64,000 bases of DNA from Pseudodesulfovibrio hydrargyri (GTDB lineage Bacteria > Desulfobacterota > Desulfovibrionia > Desulfovibrionales > Desulfovibrionaceae): assembly GCF_001874525.1 (NCBI RefSeq), contig NZ_LKAQ01000004.1:495507-559506 (forward strand), written 5' to 3'. Shown piece after piece: positions 18,827 to 27,529 of this stretch. Under the pieces are notes generated by a model, which saw nothing but the letters and a program-made list of their open reading frames with translations, was not told the DNA's origin and did no database searches. How positions within the stretch are numbered: the stretch's first letter is position 1; each line of letters begins with the position of its first letter. A program made the translations under genes and the position numbers.

Positions 18827-19585
18827 ATGGAAAATCTCAGGAATTCGCTCTTCGTCCGGGTCTGGCTGACCCATTTCGTGCCCGCCTTCTTTGTCGGCGC
18901 CGTGCTGCTGCTGACCGTCAAGGACCTGCCCGCGCCCAGCCTCATCCCGGTGGGCGGGGCCGGGGACCTGGTCAAGGCCGTGCTCAACGGCGCGGCCGTG
19001 GCACTGGCGGTCCTGCTCTTTCACCGCTGGCGGAACCGACGCATGCGCAACCTGTGGCCGAGCGCCTCGGCCGTCTACGCCGGAGCCAAGCTGCGCTGCT
19101 CCGCCCTGGTCGGCTTTCTGGCCGGGGCCGCCGACATCCTCCTGACCCTGAGTGAATGGGGCGTCCTCTTCCTGGCGCTCCTCGTCCTGTCCGTCCTCGT
19201 CTGGAACCTGCGCGTCTTCACCCGGCGCAGCGTGTCCCTGCTCAGGCCCGGCAGCGAGATCACCTGGGCCGACGTGAACGAACTGCTGCGCGTCTACCTG
19301 GCCACCCTGATCGGCTTCACCCTGGTCAACGCGGCCGTGGACGGGCTGCACGCCCTGGCCGGGATCACGCCCCCCTTCGACTTCGCGTCCGCGGGCGGCG
19401 AACTCTTCCTCAACGCCCTCTACTACACGGTGGTGACCATGACCACGCTCGGCTTCGGGGACATCGTGCCCCGCACCTGGGACGGCAAGATCCTGCTGAT
19501 CGTCCAGAGCCTGACCAGCTACTTCATGTTCGCCTTCATGATCGGCATCATCACCCGGGGCGTGACCTCGGGCCGCGACCGCTGA
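18827..19585 (+). CDS. Potassium channel family protein (two-helix pore type)
   Basis: The 252-residue protein has several N-terminal hydrophobic helices (residues 12-30, 50-68, 92-125, 158-178) followed by a pore loop with the selectivity filter TMTTLGFGDIVPRTW and a final helix. This fits the ion-channel 2 (Ion_trans_2) family without an RCK domain. The GFG variant of GYG is common in bacteria. The start at 18827 is uncertain since no good Shine-Dalgarno is present; longer in-frame versions add basic, non-conserved residues. Confidence 0.82.
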   Translation: MENLRNSLFVRVWLTHFVPAFFVGAVLLLTVKDLPAPSLIPVGGAGDLVKAVLNGAAVALAVLLFHRWRNRRMRNLWPSASAVYAGAKLRCSALVGFLAGAADILLTLSEWGVLFLALLVLSVLVWNLRVFTRRSVSLLRPGSEITWADVNELLRVYLATLIGFTLVNAAVDGLHALAGITPPFDFASAGGELFLNALYYTVVTMTTLGFGDIVPRTWDGKILLIVQSLTSYFMFAFMIGIITRGVTSGRDR

Positions 19586-19696
19586 CCCGGCCACTCCGCC
19601 GCCCGGCCCGAAGGGCCGCTCTTGTGCAGCCCTGTGCAGCCGGTTGCCAGCCGCGCGCGATGGGTATAGGGGACCCGCCAGACAAGAAAGGTTCCC

Positions 19697-20671
19697 ATGA
19701 AAATCACTCCCGACCGTTTCCGGCTGGCCGTCCAGGCGGCCTTCACCCTCTTTTCCCTGTATGCGGGCTACCGCTTCATCCTTTTCCTGAGCTGGGTCTC
19801 GGGCCGTTCCGAAACGTTCGTTGCCAAGCCCGGCGCGGTGGAGGGCTTCCTGCCCATCAGCGCCCTGCTCGGCTTCCGGCGGCTGGTTTCGTCCGGATTC
19901 TGGGACCGCGCCCACCCGGCCGGGCTGACCATCTTTTTGGCCGCCCTGGCCATGGCCTTCCTGTTCCGCAAGGGATTCTGCGGCTACGTCTGCCCGGTGG
20001 GCTTTCTGTCCGGGCTGCTGGAACGGGCCGGACGCAGCTTCGGCATGGCCAGGATTCCGCCCCGGCGGATCGACCTCCCCCTGCACGTCTTCAAATACCT
20101 GGGCATGGGCGGATTCGTGTTCCTGATCTTTTCCATGGACCCGCGCTCGCTCGAATCCTTCCTGCGCAGCCCGTTCAACATGACCTCGGACGCGCGCATG
20201 CTCGACTTCTTCCTGCACCCGTCCGGCATGGCCCTGGCCGTGCTCGCGGCCCTGGCCCTGCTCAGCGTCATGGTGCGCAACTTCTGGTGCCGGTATCTCT
20301 GCCCCTACGGCGCGCTGCTCGGGCTCTTCGCCTGGTTCGGGCCGGTCCGCGTGCACCGCGACAAGGACGCCTGCGTCCACTGCGGCAAATGCTCGGCCAG
20401 CTGCCCCTCGGGCATTGCGGTGGAACAAAAGGAAGCGGTGCGCACCCCGGAGTGCATCGGCTGCGGCCAGTGCGTCGGGGCCTGCCCGGTGGACGGGTGC
20501 CTCGGCTTTCACGCGCTGGGACGGCGCATCCCGTGGCCGACCGTGGCCGTGGGAGCCGTGCTGGTGCTGCTGGTCGCCAGGGTCTGGGCCGGATACGCAG
20601 GGGTCTGGGACAACCCCCTGCCCCCGGAGATGCTCAAGCGCGTCTACCAGGCGGGCGCGGGGTTGATGTAG
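19697..20671 (+). CDS. NapH/CcoG-like membrane 4Fe-4S ferredoxin
   Basis: The 324-residue protein has four to five membrane helices, the cysteine motifs FCGYVCPVG and WCRYLCPYG on the cytoplasmic loops, then two ferredoxin clusters, CVHCGKCSASCPSG and CIGCGQCVGACPV, and a final helix. NapH-like proteins move electrons from quinol or to periplasmic partners. AAGAAAGG precedes the ATG. No nap, nos or cco genes are adjacent, so the redox partner is unknown. Confidence 0.92.
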   Translation: MKITPDRFRLAVQAAFTLFSLYAGYRFILFLSWVSGRSETFVAKPGAVEGFLPISALLGFRRLVSSGFWDRAHPAGLTIFLAALAMAFLFRKGFCGYVCPVGFLSGLLERAGRSFGMARIPPRRIDLPLHVFKYLGMGGFVFLIFSMDPRSLESFLRSPFNMTSDARMLDFFLHPSGMALAVLAALALLSVMVRNFWCRYLCPYGALLGLFAWFGPVRVHRDKDACVHCGKCSASCPSGIAVEQKEAVRTPECIGCGQCVGACPVDGCLGFHALGRRIPWPTVAVGAVLVLLVARVWAGYAGVWDNPLPPEMLKRVYQAGAGLM

Positions 20672-20674
20672 GGC

Positions 20675-21010
20675 CTACTCGGCGCAGTCCACGCAATAGG
20701 CCGTCTCGGGCATGACCTTGAGCCGGGCCATGGGGATGGGCTCGCCGCAGTCCAGGCACAGGCCGAAGTCCTCGTCCTCGTCCACCCGCTTGAGGGCCTC
20801 CTCCAGCCGGGCCAGGCGGACCCGGGCCTTGGACAGCTGGGCCTCGGCCACGGACTGGTTGACGATGGTGTCCATGCGCGAGATGCGCCCGATGGCGTTG
20901 TCCGGGGCCACGGGCTTGACCTGTTCCGCGAGCCGGGGAATCTCTACCTTCAGCGCGTCCATCTCCTCTTCGGCGAACCGCTTGAATTCCATTTTCTGCG
21001 CCTCGGTCAC
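20675..21010 (-). CDS. DksA/TraR-type zinc finger protein
   Basis: The 111-residue protein has an N-terminal coiled coil and a C-terminal zinc ribbon with four cysteines, GLCLDCGEPIPMARLKVMP then AYCVDC, as in DksA/TraR proteins that modulate RNA polymerase in the secondary channel. The GTG at 21010 is chosen: it has GGAGG 5 bases upstream and overlaps the aminotransferase stop codon (GTGA), so the two are coupled. It is shorter than DksA (150), closer to TraR/YbiI-like members. Confidence 0.88.
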   Translation of the reverse strand: MTEAQKMEFKRFAEEEMDALKVEIPRLAEQVKPVAPDNAIGRISRMDTIVNQSVAEAQLSKARVRLARLEEALKRVDEDEDFGLCLDCGEPIPMARLKVMPETAYCVDCAE

Positions 21011-22164
21011 GAAATCCTCCCCAATCGTTGCATGGCGTCCTCGAGCACGTTCATCTCCTTGGCGAAACAGAATCGGGCCAGGGTTTCCCCCACCGGGCCG
21101 GAATAGAAGGCCGAGCCCGGCACGCAGGCCACGCCGGTCTTCTCCAGCAGGTACAGGGCACGTTCCCTGGCGGTTTTCCCCGGCAGCCCGGTCACGTCGG
21201 CCAGGGTGTAATACGCCCCGTCCGGCACGTACGGGGTCAGGCCAGCCGAGCGCAATGCGCCGCAGAAACGGTCGCGCTTGATCCGGTGGTCGTCGGACAC
21301 CCCCTGGTAGTAGTCCGGGCCGAGTTCCTCCAGCCCCCGGGCCGCGCCGATCTGCAACGGCGCGGGCGCGCAGACGTATACCAGATCGCTGAAGTGGCCG
21401 ATGGCCAGGGCCCACTGTGGATCGCACAGGGCGTAGCCCAGCCGCCAGCCGGTCACGGAAAAGACCTTGGACACCCCCGAGATGGTGATGGTCCGCCCGG
21501 CCATGCCCGGCAGCGTGGCCGGGGCGATGTGTTTTTTCCCGTCAAAGACGAAGTGCTCGTATATCTCGTCGGTGAAGACGAACAGGTCGTGGGATTCGGC
21601 GAAATCGGCGATGATCCCGAGTTCCTCACGGTCGAAGACCTTGCCCGCCGGGTTGGACGGGGTGTTCAGGACCAGAGCCCGGGTCTTCGCGGTCACGGCC
21701 CGCTCCAGGTCCCGGGCGGTGAAGCCCCACCCGGGCGGCTCCAGGGTGACGTAGACAGGCTTGATGCCGAGCGAGGCCAGGGTCACAACGTGGTAGCCGT
21801 AGTACGGCTCGAAGACCAGGACCTCGTCGCCCTCGTCGAGCAGGGCCAGACAGGCGGCGTAGAACGCTCCCGTGGCCCCGCAGGATACCACTATCTGGCC
21901 GTCCGGGTCCAGGTCCATGCCGGTGCAGTGTTTCTGCTTGGCCGCGATGGCCCGGCGCAGCCTCGGCAGCCCGTCGAAGCGGGTGTAGATGTTGGCGCCC
22001 GCGCGCATGGCCTGCTCCGCGCCCTCGATGACCGGGGCCGGAACGGGCAGGTCGCACACGCCCTGGGCCAGGTTCACGCCGGATACGCGGGCGCATTCCA
22101 GGGTCATGCTTCGGATCTCGGATTGGGCCACAAGCGGTCTGCGCTTGCTCACTCTCGGGGACAT
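21007..22164 (-). CDS. Pyridoxal-phosphate aminotransferase, class I
   Basis: The 385-residue protein has the fold-type I features: NIYTRFDGLPRLRRAIAAK, VSCGATGAFYAACLALLDEGDEV, NTPSNPAGKVFDREE, TDEIYEHFVFDG and the PLP lysine in ISGVSKVFSVTGWRLGY. It resembles aspartate/aromatic aminotransferases and kynurenine-type enzymes. Substrate cannot be settled. It is divergent from the short-chain dehydrogenase gene with a 54-base gap, so their promoters must overlap there. Confidence 0.92.
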   Translation of the reverse strand: MSPRVSKRRPLVAQSEIRSMTLECARVSGVNLAQGVCDLPVPAPVIEGAEQAMRAGANIYTRFDGLPRLRRAIAAKQKHCTGMDLDPDGQIVVSCGATGAFYAACLALLDEGDEVLVFEPYYGYHVVTLASLGIKPVYVTLEPPGWGFTARDLERAVTAKTRALVLNTPSNPAGKVFDREELGIIADFAESHDLFVFTDEIYEHFVFDGKKHIAPATLPGMAGRTITISGVSKVFSVTGWRLGYALCDPQWALAIGHFSDLVYVCAPAPLQIGAARGLEELGPDYYQGVSDDHRIKRDRFCGALRSAGLTPYVPDGAYYTLADVTGLPGKTARERALYLLEKTGVACVPGSAFYSGPVGETLARFCFAKEMNVLEDAMQRLGRIS

Positions 22165-22218
22165 GGGGTACTCTCAGGCTGAAACGGGTATTCCATACAC
22201 AATAAGGATAGACCATAT

Positions 22219-22968
22219 ATGACTTCACTGAGGAATAAAACCCTGATCCTGACCGGCGCGTCCATGGGCATCGGCGCGGCCTTGGCCGAGGAACTGGCCG
22301 GGGAGGGCGTGCACCTCGTCCTCGGCGCCCGCACCAGAGAGAAACTGCTGGCGGTCCGAGACCGCTGCCGCGCCCTGGGCGGGCGGGCGGAATGCGTGGC
22401 CGGCGACGCCGCCGACGACGCGGTGGCGTCCCAGCTCGTCGAAGCGGCCCTGAACCTGGGCGACTTTTACGGATTCATCCATGCCGCCGGGGTGCTCGAG
22501 CCCGGCCCGGCCGTGTGGGAGCTCTCCGCCGACAGCTTCCGCCGGGTGCTGGACGGCTCCCTGGTGGCGGCCCACCAGATCATGCGCCACGCCGTGCCGC
22601 CTCTGCTCGATCGCGGCGAGGGGCTGGCCGTGTTCTTCGGCTCCGGCGCGGCGCAACGCGCCCAGACCGGCATCGGAGCGTACTGCGCGGCCAAGGCGGG
22701 CGAGGAGCACCTGGCCCGCCAGCTGGCCAACGAGGCCCCGGCCATCACCACGGTCATCTGGCGGCCGGGCGTGGTCGAGACGCGCATGCAGGCCGACGCC
22801 CGCACGGCCGTGGGCTCGGCCGCCGCGCCCCTGCGGGAGCTGTTCGCCTCCTGGCTGCGGGACGGCCTGCTGCTGACCCCGAAGCAGTCCGCGCGCGGCC
22901 TGGTGGAATTTCTCCGCGCCGACCCGCGCGCCTACCACGGCAAGGTCGCGGACATACGCAAAATATGA
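22219..22968 (+). CDS. Short-chain dehydrogenase/reductase
   Basis: The 249-residue protein has the Rossmann start LILTGASMGIGAALAEEL, an NNAG-equivalent (IHAAGVLE), and the catalytic pair in GAYCAAKAGEEHLA (YxxxK). The serine is in FFGSGAAQRA. Length fits classical SDRs. The product of the reaction is not identifiable. The N-terminal half of the operon spacing shows only a weak AAGGA site. Confidence 0.9.
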   Translation: MTSLRNKTLILTGASMGIGAALAEELAGEGVHLVLGARTREKLLAVRDRCRALGGRAECVAGDAADDAVASQLVEAALNLGDFYGFIHAAGVLEPGPAVWELSADSFRRVLDGSLVAAHQIMRHAVPPLLDRGEGLAVFFGSGAAQRAQTGIGAYCAAKAGEEHLARQLANEAPAITTVIWRPGVVETRMQADARTAVGSAAAPLRELFASWLRDGLLLTPKQSARGLVEFLRADPRAYHGKVADIRKI

Positions 22969-22975
22969 ACGCGGG

Positions 22976-23004
22976 TTGACGCTGGGCATCAGGCTTCCTA
23001 TAGC
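22976..23004 (+). promoter_or_regulatory. Sigma-70-type promoter of the small-ORF/kinase/selO unit
   Basis: TTGACG and TATAGC are separated by exactly 17 bases, starting 8 bases after the dehydrogenase stop codon. Transcription would start near 23011, giving a leader of about 27 bases before the ribosome binding site AAGGAGAATCCC of the next reading frame. Confidence 0.72.
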
Positions 23005-23037
23005 CTGTAGGACGGCAACCCCTTCAAGGAGAATCCC

Positions 23038-23167
23038 ATGAGAATCCCCGCTCCCACACTGCCGCCTCTGCCGGGCCCGCTCGCCGACCGACCGGGGCGG
23101 GAAAGCGGTCAAGGCCGTGGCTCGCGACAACATGGATGCGCTCATGCACGCCATGGGCATGCGGTAG
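23038..23167 (+). pseudogene. Small protein gene apparently broken by one extra G
   Basis: An ATG with a strong ribosome binding site (CAAGGAGAATCCC) and promoter begins MRIPAPTLPPLPGPLADRPG, then loses sense. The +1 frame from the GGGG run (23094-23097) continues as GKAVKAVARDNMDALMHAMG and MR before TAG at 23165, 8 bases before the kinase start. Removing one G joins both halves into a sensible 42-residue protein. Read without repair, the first frame goes to a TGA at 23176 that overlaps the kinase ATG. No family is recognised. A sequencing error is equally possible. Confidence 0.5.
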
Positions 23168-23174
23168 GCCGGCC

Positions 23175-24116
23175 ATGACCGATCTGCTTTCTCTCTGGGG
23201 ACTGGCCACGGGCCGACGACGCACGGACATCGTCCTGCCCGGCAGCCCGGAGCGCTGTCTGTCCCGCCGCGCCGTGGAGGATGCCCAGGGCCGTGTCTGG
23301 ATGCTCGAGACCCTGCGCCCGGGCCAGTTCGGGCGGCGCGAGCGCATCGGCCGCGCCCTGGACCGGATGTCCCGCGCCGGGCTGCCCGCGCCCGCCTACC
23401 TGGCCGGTCCGGACGGCCGATTCGTGGTCGAGTGCGAGGACCAGTACCACCAACTCTCTCCATACATCCCAGGCGACTCCCTGCCCCAGCCCGGATACAT
23501 CGAGGACGACGCGCGCGGCGAGAGCCTGGGCAAATTCCTGTGCCGGTTGCGCGAGGCCTCGGGCGTGGTCCGCGAGTTCGACGACGAGCCGCCCTTCCTG
23601 CTGGAGGGATACGTCAACGAACTCATGGCCGCCATGGCCGGACGCCGCCCGGACCTGCACCAGGCCCTGAGGCCGGTCCTGCCCGCCCTGGTTCCGCTCT
23701 TCGAGGCCTGGCACGGCCTGCCCGCCTCCCTGTGCCACGGCGACTTCCACCCTCTGAACGTCATCTGGCACGGCCGGTCCGCCGTGGCTGTCATCGACTG
23801 GGAGTTCATGGGCGTCCGCCCGTGCCTGTTCGACGCGGCCAACTGCCTGGGCTGCGTGGGCATCGAGGACCCGCCAGCCCTGGTGCGCGGCCTGGCCCCG
23901 GCCCTGTTGCGGACCCTGCGCCACGGCATGTGCCTGGACAAGACCTCCCTGTCCCTGCTGCCCGAGCTTATCCTCGGCCTGCGCTTCGCCTGGATGTCCG
24001 AATGGCTGCGGCGCAAGGACGAGGAAATGGCCGGGATCGAGATCAGCTACATGCGCCTGCTGGCCAATTCCCTGGACACCCTGCTTCCGGCCTGGAAAAA
24101 ACTCCTTGGAGAATGA
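23175..24116 (+). CDS. Phosphotransferase of the APH/choline-kinase-like family
   Basis: The 313-residue protein has the kinase-like fold with catalytic loop LCHGDFHPLNVIW (D as base, N for metal) and VIDWEFMGVRP (metal-binding D), as in aminoglycoside phosphotransferase and homoserine kinase type II enzymes. N-terminal lysine equivalents are not obvious (GRVWMLETLRPG). It overlaps selO at its 3' end, so the two are cotranscribed. The phosphorylated substrate is unknown. Confidence 0.88.
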   Translation: MTDLLSLWGLATGRRRTDIVLPGSPERCLSRRAVEDAQGRVWMLETLRPGQFGRRERIGRALDRMSRAGLPAPAYLAGPDGRFVVECEDQYHQLSPYIPGDSLPQPGYIEDDARGESLGKFLCRLREASGVVREFDDEPPFLLEGYVNELMAAMAGRRPDLHQALRPVLPALVPLFEAWHGLPASLCHGDFHPLNVIWHGRSAVAVIDWEFMGVRPCLFDAANCLGCVGIEDPPALVRGLAPALLRTLRHGMCLDKTSLSLLPELILGLRFAWMSEWLRRKDEEMAGIEISYMRLLANSLDTLLPAWKKLLGE

Positions 24117-25561
24117 TGCGTTTCATCAACACCTACGCCCGGCTGCCCGAGTCCTTTTTTGAACGGATCGATCCCGAAACCGTGGCCGCCCCGGCCCTGA
24201 TCCGTCTGAACCGCGACCTGGCCGCGCGTCTGGAACTGGACCTGCCCGGGGACCGGACCGAATTGGCCGAAATCTTCACCGGCAACCGGCTCCTGCCCGG
24301 CTCCGAGCCCATCGCCCAGGCCTACGCGGGCCATCAGTTCGGCCAGTTCGTGCCGCAGTTGGGAGACGGCCGGGCGCACCTGCTCGGCGAGGTGGAAAAC
24401 GCGGCGGGCGAGCGGTTCGACATCCAGCTCAAGGGATCGGGCCGGACCCGGTTCTCGCGCGGGGGCGACGGCCGCGCCCCGCTCGGGCCGGTCATCCGCG
24501 AATACGTGGTCAGCGAGGCCATGCACGCGCTCGGCGTGCCGACCACCCGCGCCCTGGCCATGGCCGCCACGGGCCGGCCCGTGTTCCGCGAGGCGGAGCT
24601 GCCCGGCGCGGTCATCACCCGGGTGGCCTCGGGATTCGTGCGCGTGGGCACGTTCGAGTATTTCGCGGCCCGGCGCATGGAGGACGAGCTCAGGCTGCTG
24701 GCCGACCACGTCATCGAGCGCAACCATCCGGCCGCGCGGAAGGCCGACAACCCGTACCTGGCCCTGTTCGAAGCCGTGTGCGCGGCCCAGGCACGGCTGA
24801 TGGCTCAGTGGCTCTGCCTGGGATTCGTGCACGGGGTCATGAACACGGACAACACCGCCGTGAGCGGCGAGACCATCGACTACGGCCCGTGCGCCTTCCT
24901 GGACCACTACGACCCGGCCATGGTCTTCAGCTCCATCGACCACGCGGGGCGCTACGCCTTCAACCAACAGCCGACCGTCATGGCCTGGAACCTGGCCTGC
25001 CTGGGCGGCTGCCTCCTGCCTCTGCTCGGGCCGGACGAGGCAACGGCCCGCAAGACCGGCGAGGCGGTCCTGGAACGGTTCATCCCGGCCTTCACCGAAC
25101 ACTACCGCCGGGGGCTGTGCCGCAAGATCGGCCTGCCCGCCGACGACGACTCCTTTTCCCTGGCCCGGCGGCTGCTCGACCTCATGCGCGACGCCCGGGC
25201 CGACTTCACCAACACCTTCCGCGCGCTTTGCGGCGCCCAGGAGGCTCCGGCCGCGTTCACCGGCCTGTTCGCCGCCACCGGGGAGATCGCCGCCTGGCTC
25301 GACGACTGGCTCGCGCGCCTGGACCGGACCGGCTCGGCGGACGCCGCCCGCGAGACCATGCGCGCGGCCAACCCGGCCTTTATCCCGCGCAACCACCGTA
25401 TCGAGGCGGCCATCCGAGCGGCCGAAGACGGGGATTTCGCCCCGGCGAACCGGCTCATCGAGGTCCTTGAGCGCCCCTTCGAGGACCAGCCGGAGCACGC
25501 CGAATACGCCGCTCCGCCGCTCCCCGGAGAGCGCGTCACCCACACCTTCTGCGGCACCTAG
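24116..25561 (+). CDS. selO: Protein adenylyltransferase SelO (YdiU family)
   Basis: SelO is a pseudokinase that transfers AMP to proteins during oxidative stress. The 481-residue protein shows the family signatures AYAGHQFGQFVPQLGDGRA, IQLKGSGRTRFSRGGDGRA, the loop HGVMNTDNTAVSGETIDYGP, and ends in the typical C-terminal motif with GERVTHTFCGT (some members end in selenocysteine or cysteine near this place; here CGT). The start at 24116 follows GGAGA with 4-base spacing; an ATG at 24113 overlaps the kinase stop. Confidence 0.93.
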   Translation: MRFINTYARLPESFFERIDPETVAAPALIRLNRDLAARLELDLPGDRTELAEIFTGNRLLPGSEPIAQAYAGHQFGQFVPQLGDGRAHLLGEVENAAGERFDIQLKGSGRTRFSRGGDGRAPLGPVIREYVVSEAMHALGVPTTRALAMAATGRPVFREAELPGAVITRVASGFVRVGTFEYFAARRMEDELRLLADHVIERNHPAARKADNPYLALFEAVCAAQARLMAQWLCLGFVHGVMNTDNTAVSGETIDYGPCAFLDHYDPAMVFSSIDHAGRYAFNQQPTVMAWNLACLGGCLLPLLGPDEATARKTGEAVLERFIPAFTEHYRRGLCRKIGLPADDDSFSLARRLLDLMRDARADFTNTFRALCGAQEAPAAFTGLFAATGEIAAWLDDWLARLDRTGSADAARETMRAANPAFIPRNHRIEAAIRAAEDGDFAPANRLIEVLERPFEDQPEHAEYAAPPLPGERVTHTFCGT

Positions 25562-25566
25562 CCTGG

Positions 25567-25595
25567 TTGACAGCCGGGGTCGGAGGGCATAGTTT
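25567..25595 (+). promoter_or_regulatory. Promoter-like sequence just after selO
   Basis: TTGACA, a perfect -35, is followed after 17 bases by TAGTTT. It begins 6 bases after the selO stop codon and would initiate near 25602, exactly where a hairpin starts. Confidence 0.5.
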
Positions 25596-25601
25596 GCATT
25601 C

Positions 25602-25693
25602 GTCCACGACAGTCGTGGACCGTAAGCGTTAACGTAAACCAACGCCCAGACCAGGACGGATCGCCCGTCCCGGTCTGGGCGTTGGTTTTTTTA
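25602..25693 (+). ncRNA. Candidate small RNA or attenuator leader
   Basis: The predicted transcript opens with a 9-bp perfect hairpin, GTCCACGAC/GTCGTGGAC (25602-25620), continues through a short linker, then forms a long terminator hairpin. It would be about 92 bases. It could be a stable small RNA, an attenuator for the downstream MFS gene, or simply the selO operon terminator preceded by a chance hairpin. No known riboswitch consensus was recognised. Confidence 0.4.
25637..25693 (+). terminator. Strong terminator between selO and the MFS gene
   Basis: Arms AACCAACGCCCAGACC and its complement form a 16-bp stem, the loop holds a second hairpin (GGACGG/CCGTCC), and seven T follow. The MFS start codon is 22 bases downstream of the T-run. 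Confidence 0.88.
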
Positions 25694-25714
25694 TTCTTTC
25701 AAAAAGAGGTCCCC

Positions 25715-26899
25715 ATGCGATCACAACACGCCCATGCCTCGGACGAGGCCTGCTTCTGGAGGCTCCCGGTATCCATCTTCCTCTGCTACCTGACCGTGGG
25801 GCTGCCCCTGCCGGTCATCTCCCTGTACGTGCACCAGCGGCTCGGCCTGAACTCCACCCTGGTGGGCATAGCCGTGGGCGTCCAGTTCCTGGCCACGGTT
25901 TCCACGCGAAGCTACGCGGGCCGCACCGCCGATACGCGCGGAGCCAAACGGACCACCCTGGCAGGGATGTTCTCCTGCGGCGGGGCCGGGATCTTCTATC
26001 TACTGGCCGCGCTGCTGCCCCTGCCCGTCTGGCCGCGCTACGGCATTCTTCTCATCGGCCGCCTGCTGCTGGGATACGGGGAGAGCCAGATGCTCACCGG
26101 CGTGCTGGTCTGGGGATTCGGGCTGCTCAGCCCGGCCCGGGCGGGCGTGGTCATGTCCTGGAACGGCATGGCCATCTTCGGGGCTCTGGCCGCGGGCGCA
26201 CCACTGGGGCTGCTGCTCTACGGGCAGTTCGGATTCGCCGCCCTGGGCGTGTCCACCCTGATCCTGCCCTTCCTGGCCCTGCCTCTGATCCTGCCCATCC
26301 GCGCCACCGACCCGATCCCGGGGGAAAGGCCGCCCCTCAAGGAGGTCATCGGCCGCGTCTGGCTGCCGTGCACGGCCCTTTTCCTTCAGGGCATCGGGTT
26401 CGCGGTCATCGGCACCTTCGCGGCCCTCTATTTCGCGGACAACCACTGGGGCCACGCCGGTCTGGCCTTGACCTGCTTCGGCGGGGCCTTTGTCCTGGTG
26501 CGCGTGTTTTGGGGCAAGCTGCCGGACACGCTGGGCGGCATCAAGGTGTCTCAGGCGTCCTTTGCCGTGGAGGGGCTGGGGCTGTTCCTGCTGTGGCTGG
26601 CCCCCCATCCGGCCGTGGCCTTCCTGGGCGCGATCCTGACCGGCGCGGGCACCTCACTGCTCTTCCCGGCCCTGGGCGTGGAGGTGGTCAAGATCGTCCC
26701 GCCCAACGTCAAGGGCACGGCCATCGGCGGGTTTGCGGCCTTCCAGGACATCGCCTACGCTGTGGGCGGCCCGGCCACCGGAGCCCTGGCCGCCACGGCG
26801 GGCTACCCCTCGGTCTTCCTGGCCGCCGCCGTCTGCGCGGCGCTCGGGCTCGGGGTCATCGAGCTCTTCCGCCGTTCCCTGGCCAGGGAAGCCGCCTGA
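25715..26899 (+). CDS. Major facilitator superfamily transporter (YhhS/arabinose-efflux type)
   Basis: The 394-residue protein has 12 predicted membrane helices. Loop 2-3 carries the MFS signature region SYAGRTADTRGAKRTTLAG, and helix 4 has RLLLGYGESQMLTGVL, typical of the YhhS/YfcJ group of uncharacterised transporters. AAGAGGTCCCC precedes the ATG. It stands alone behind a strong terminator. The substrate is unknown; drug or sugar efflux is possible. Confidence 0.88.
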   Translation: MRSQHAHASDEACFWRLPVSIFLCYLTVGLPLPVISLYVHQRLGLNSTLVGIAVGVQFLATVSTRSYAGRTADTRGAKRTTLAGMFSCGGAGIFYLLAALLPLPVWPRYGILLIGRLLLGYGESQMLTGVLVWGFGLLSPARAGVVMSWNGMAIFGALAAGAPLGLLLYGQFGFAALGVSTLILPFLALPLILPIRATDPIPGERPPLKEVIGRVWLPCTALFLQGIGFAVIGTFAALYFADNHWGHAGLALTCFGGAFVLVRVFWGKLPDTLGGIKVSQASFAVEGLGLFLLWLAPHPAVAFLGAILTGAGTSLLFPALGVEVVKIVPPNVKGTAIGGFAAFQDIAYAVGGPATGALAATAGYPSVFLAAAVCAALGLGVIELFRRSLAREAA

Positions 26900-26916
26900 A
26901 CCGTCTCCCGGCGCGC

Positions 26917-27369
26917 TCAATCCTGTTCGGGGCGCGCCGCCATCTGTCTGTAGTAGCTGCCCACGGCCTCGAGCAGGGCGTTGGCGGCCAGCCATGCGCA
27001 GTGCCGGTCGTCCTCGGGCAGGCCCGGGCCGCCCAGCCCCTCCAGGACGGTCTCTCCGGTAATGGCGGCAAGGTCCTCACAGCGTTTGCCCACGGCCAAT
27101 TCCGCAGCCATGGAGCCGCTGATGGCGCTGGAGCCGCAGCCATCGGTGGCGAAACCGGCGTCCACCACCGTGTCGTCCTCTATCTGCAAATAAATCCAGA
27201 TGGTATCGCCGCACCCGCCGGTTGACGCGCCCTCGTAGTTGGCCCCCGAGGGCTCCCCCCGGTACGGCTGGTTGCGCCACCGCTCGAATCCGGCCTGCCC
27301 GTAGGCCTCGATGGTCTCTTCGTTGATCTTGTCCTGCAGTTCACGCACGATATCGTCCAAGCTGGGCAT
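26917..27369 (-). CDS. NifU/IscU N-terminal domain iron-sulfur scaffold-like protein
   Basis: The 150-residue protein has the scaffold cysteines Cys53 (STGGCGDTI), Cys78 (TDGCGSSAISGS) and Cys124 (DRHCAWLAANAL), the triad that binds a 2Fe-2S cluster in NifU/IscU. There is no C-terminal Nfu domain and no nifS neighbour, so it is a stand-alone scaffold or a related metal carrier. The start at 27369 (MPSLDDIV) is inferred from where homology begins; an upstream in-frame region is leader RNA containing a terminator, and no start there has a good Shine-Dalgarno. Regulation by the leader is likely. Confidence 0.85.
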   Translation of the reverse strand: MPSLDDIVRELQDKINEETIEAYGQAGFERWRNQPYRGEPSGANYEGASTGGCGDTIWIYLQIEDDTVVDAGFATDGCGSSAISGSMAAELAVGKRCEDLAAITGETVLEGLGGPGLPEDDRHCAWLAANALLEAVGSYYRQMAARPEQD

Positions 27370-27500
27370 CTTCCCGTCCATTTGCTGAATGGTTGCCCGC
27401 CGTTCCTGTCCCGAACCCTCGCGGAGGTTGTTAACAGCCCGGATTCCGTTCAGCAACAGATAACCCCACCCCGAGCCAAAACGATCCGGTGGAAAGCCAC

Positions 27501-27529
27501 AAAAAAAGACCCCACCAACAGGTGAGGTC
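27501..27529 (-). terminator. Terminator in the leader of the NifU-like gene
   Basis: A 9-bp stem (GACCTCACC and GGTGGGGTC on the minus strand, one G-T pair) with a TGTT loop is followed by seven T. It lies about 130 bases upstream of the NifU-like start on the same strand. Confidence 0.85.

Noticed and set aside
18593..20512. 639-codon open frame on the minus strand
   Set aside because: Antisense to the channel and NapH-like genes, no domain or ribosome site.
23432..24115. Long 5' extension of selO
   Set aside because: It runs through the kinase gene in another frame; SelO homology begins at 24116.
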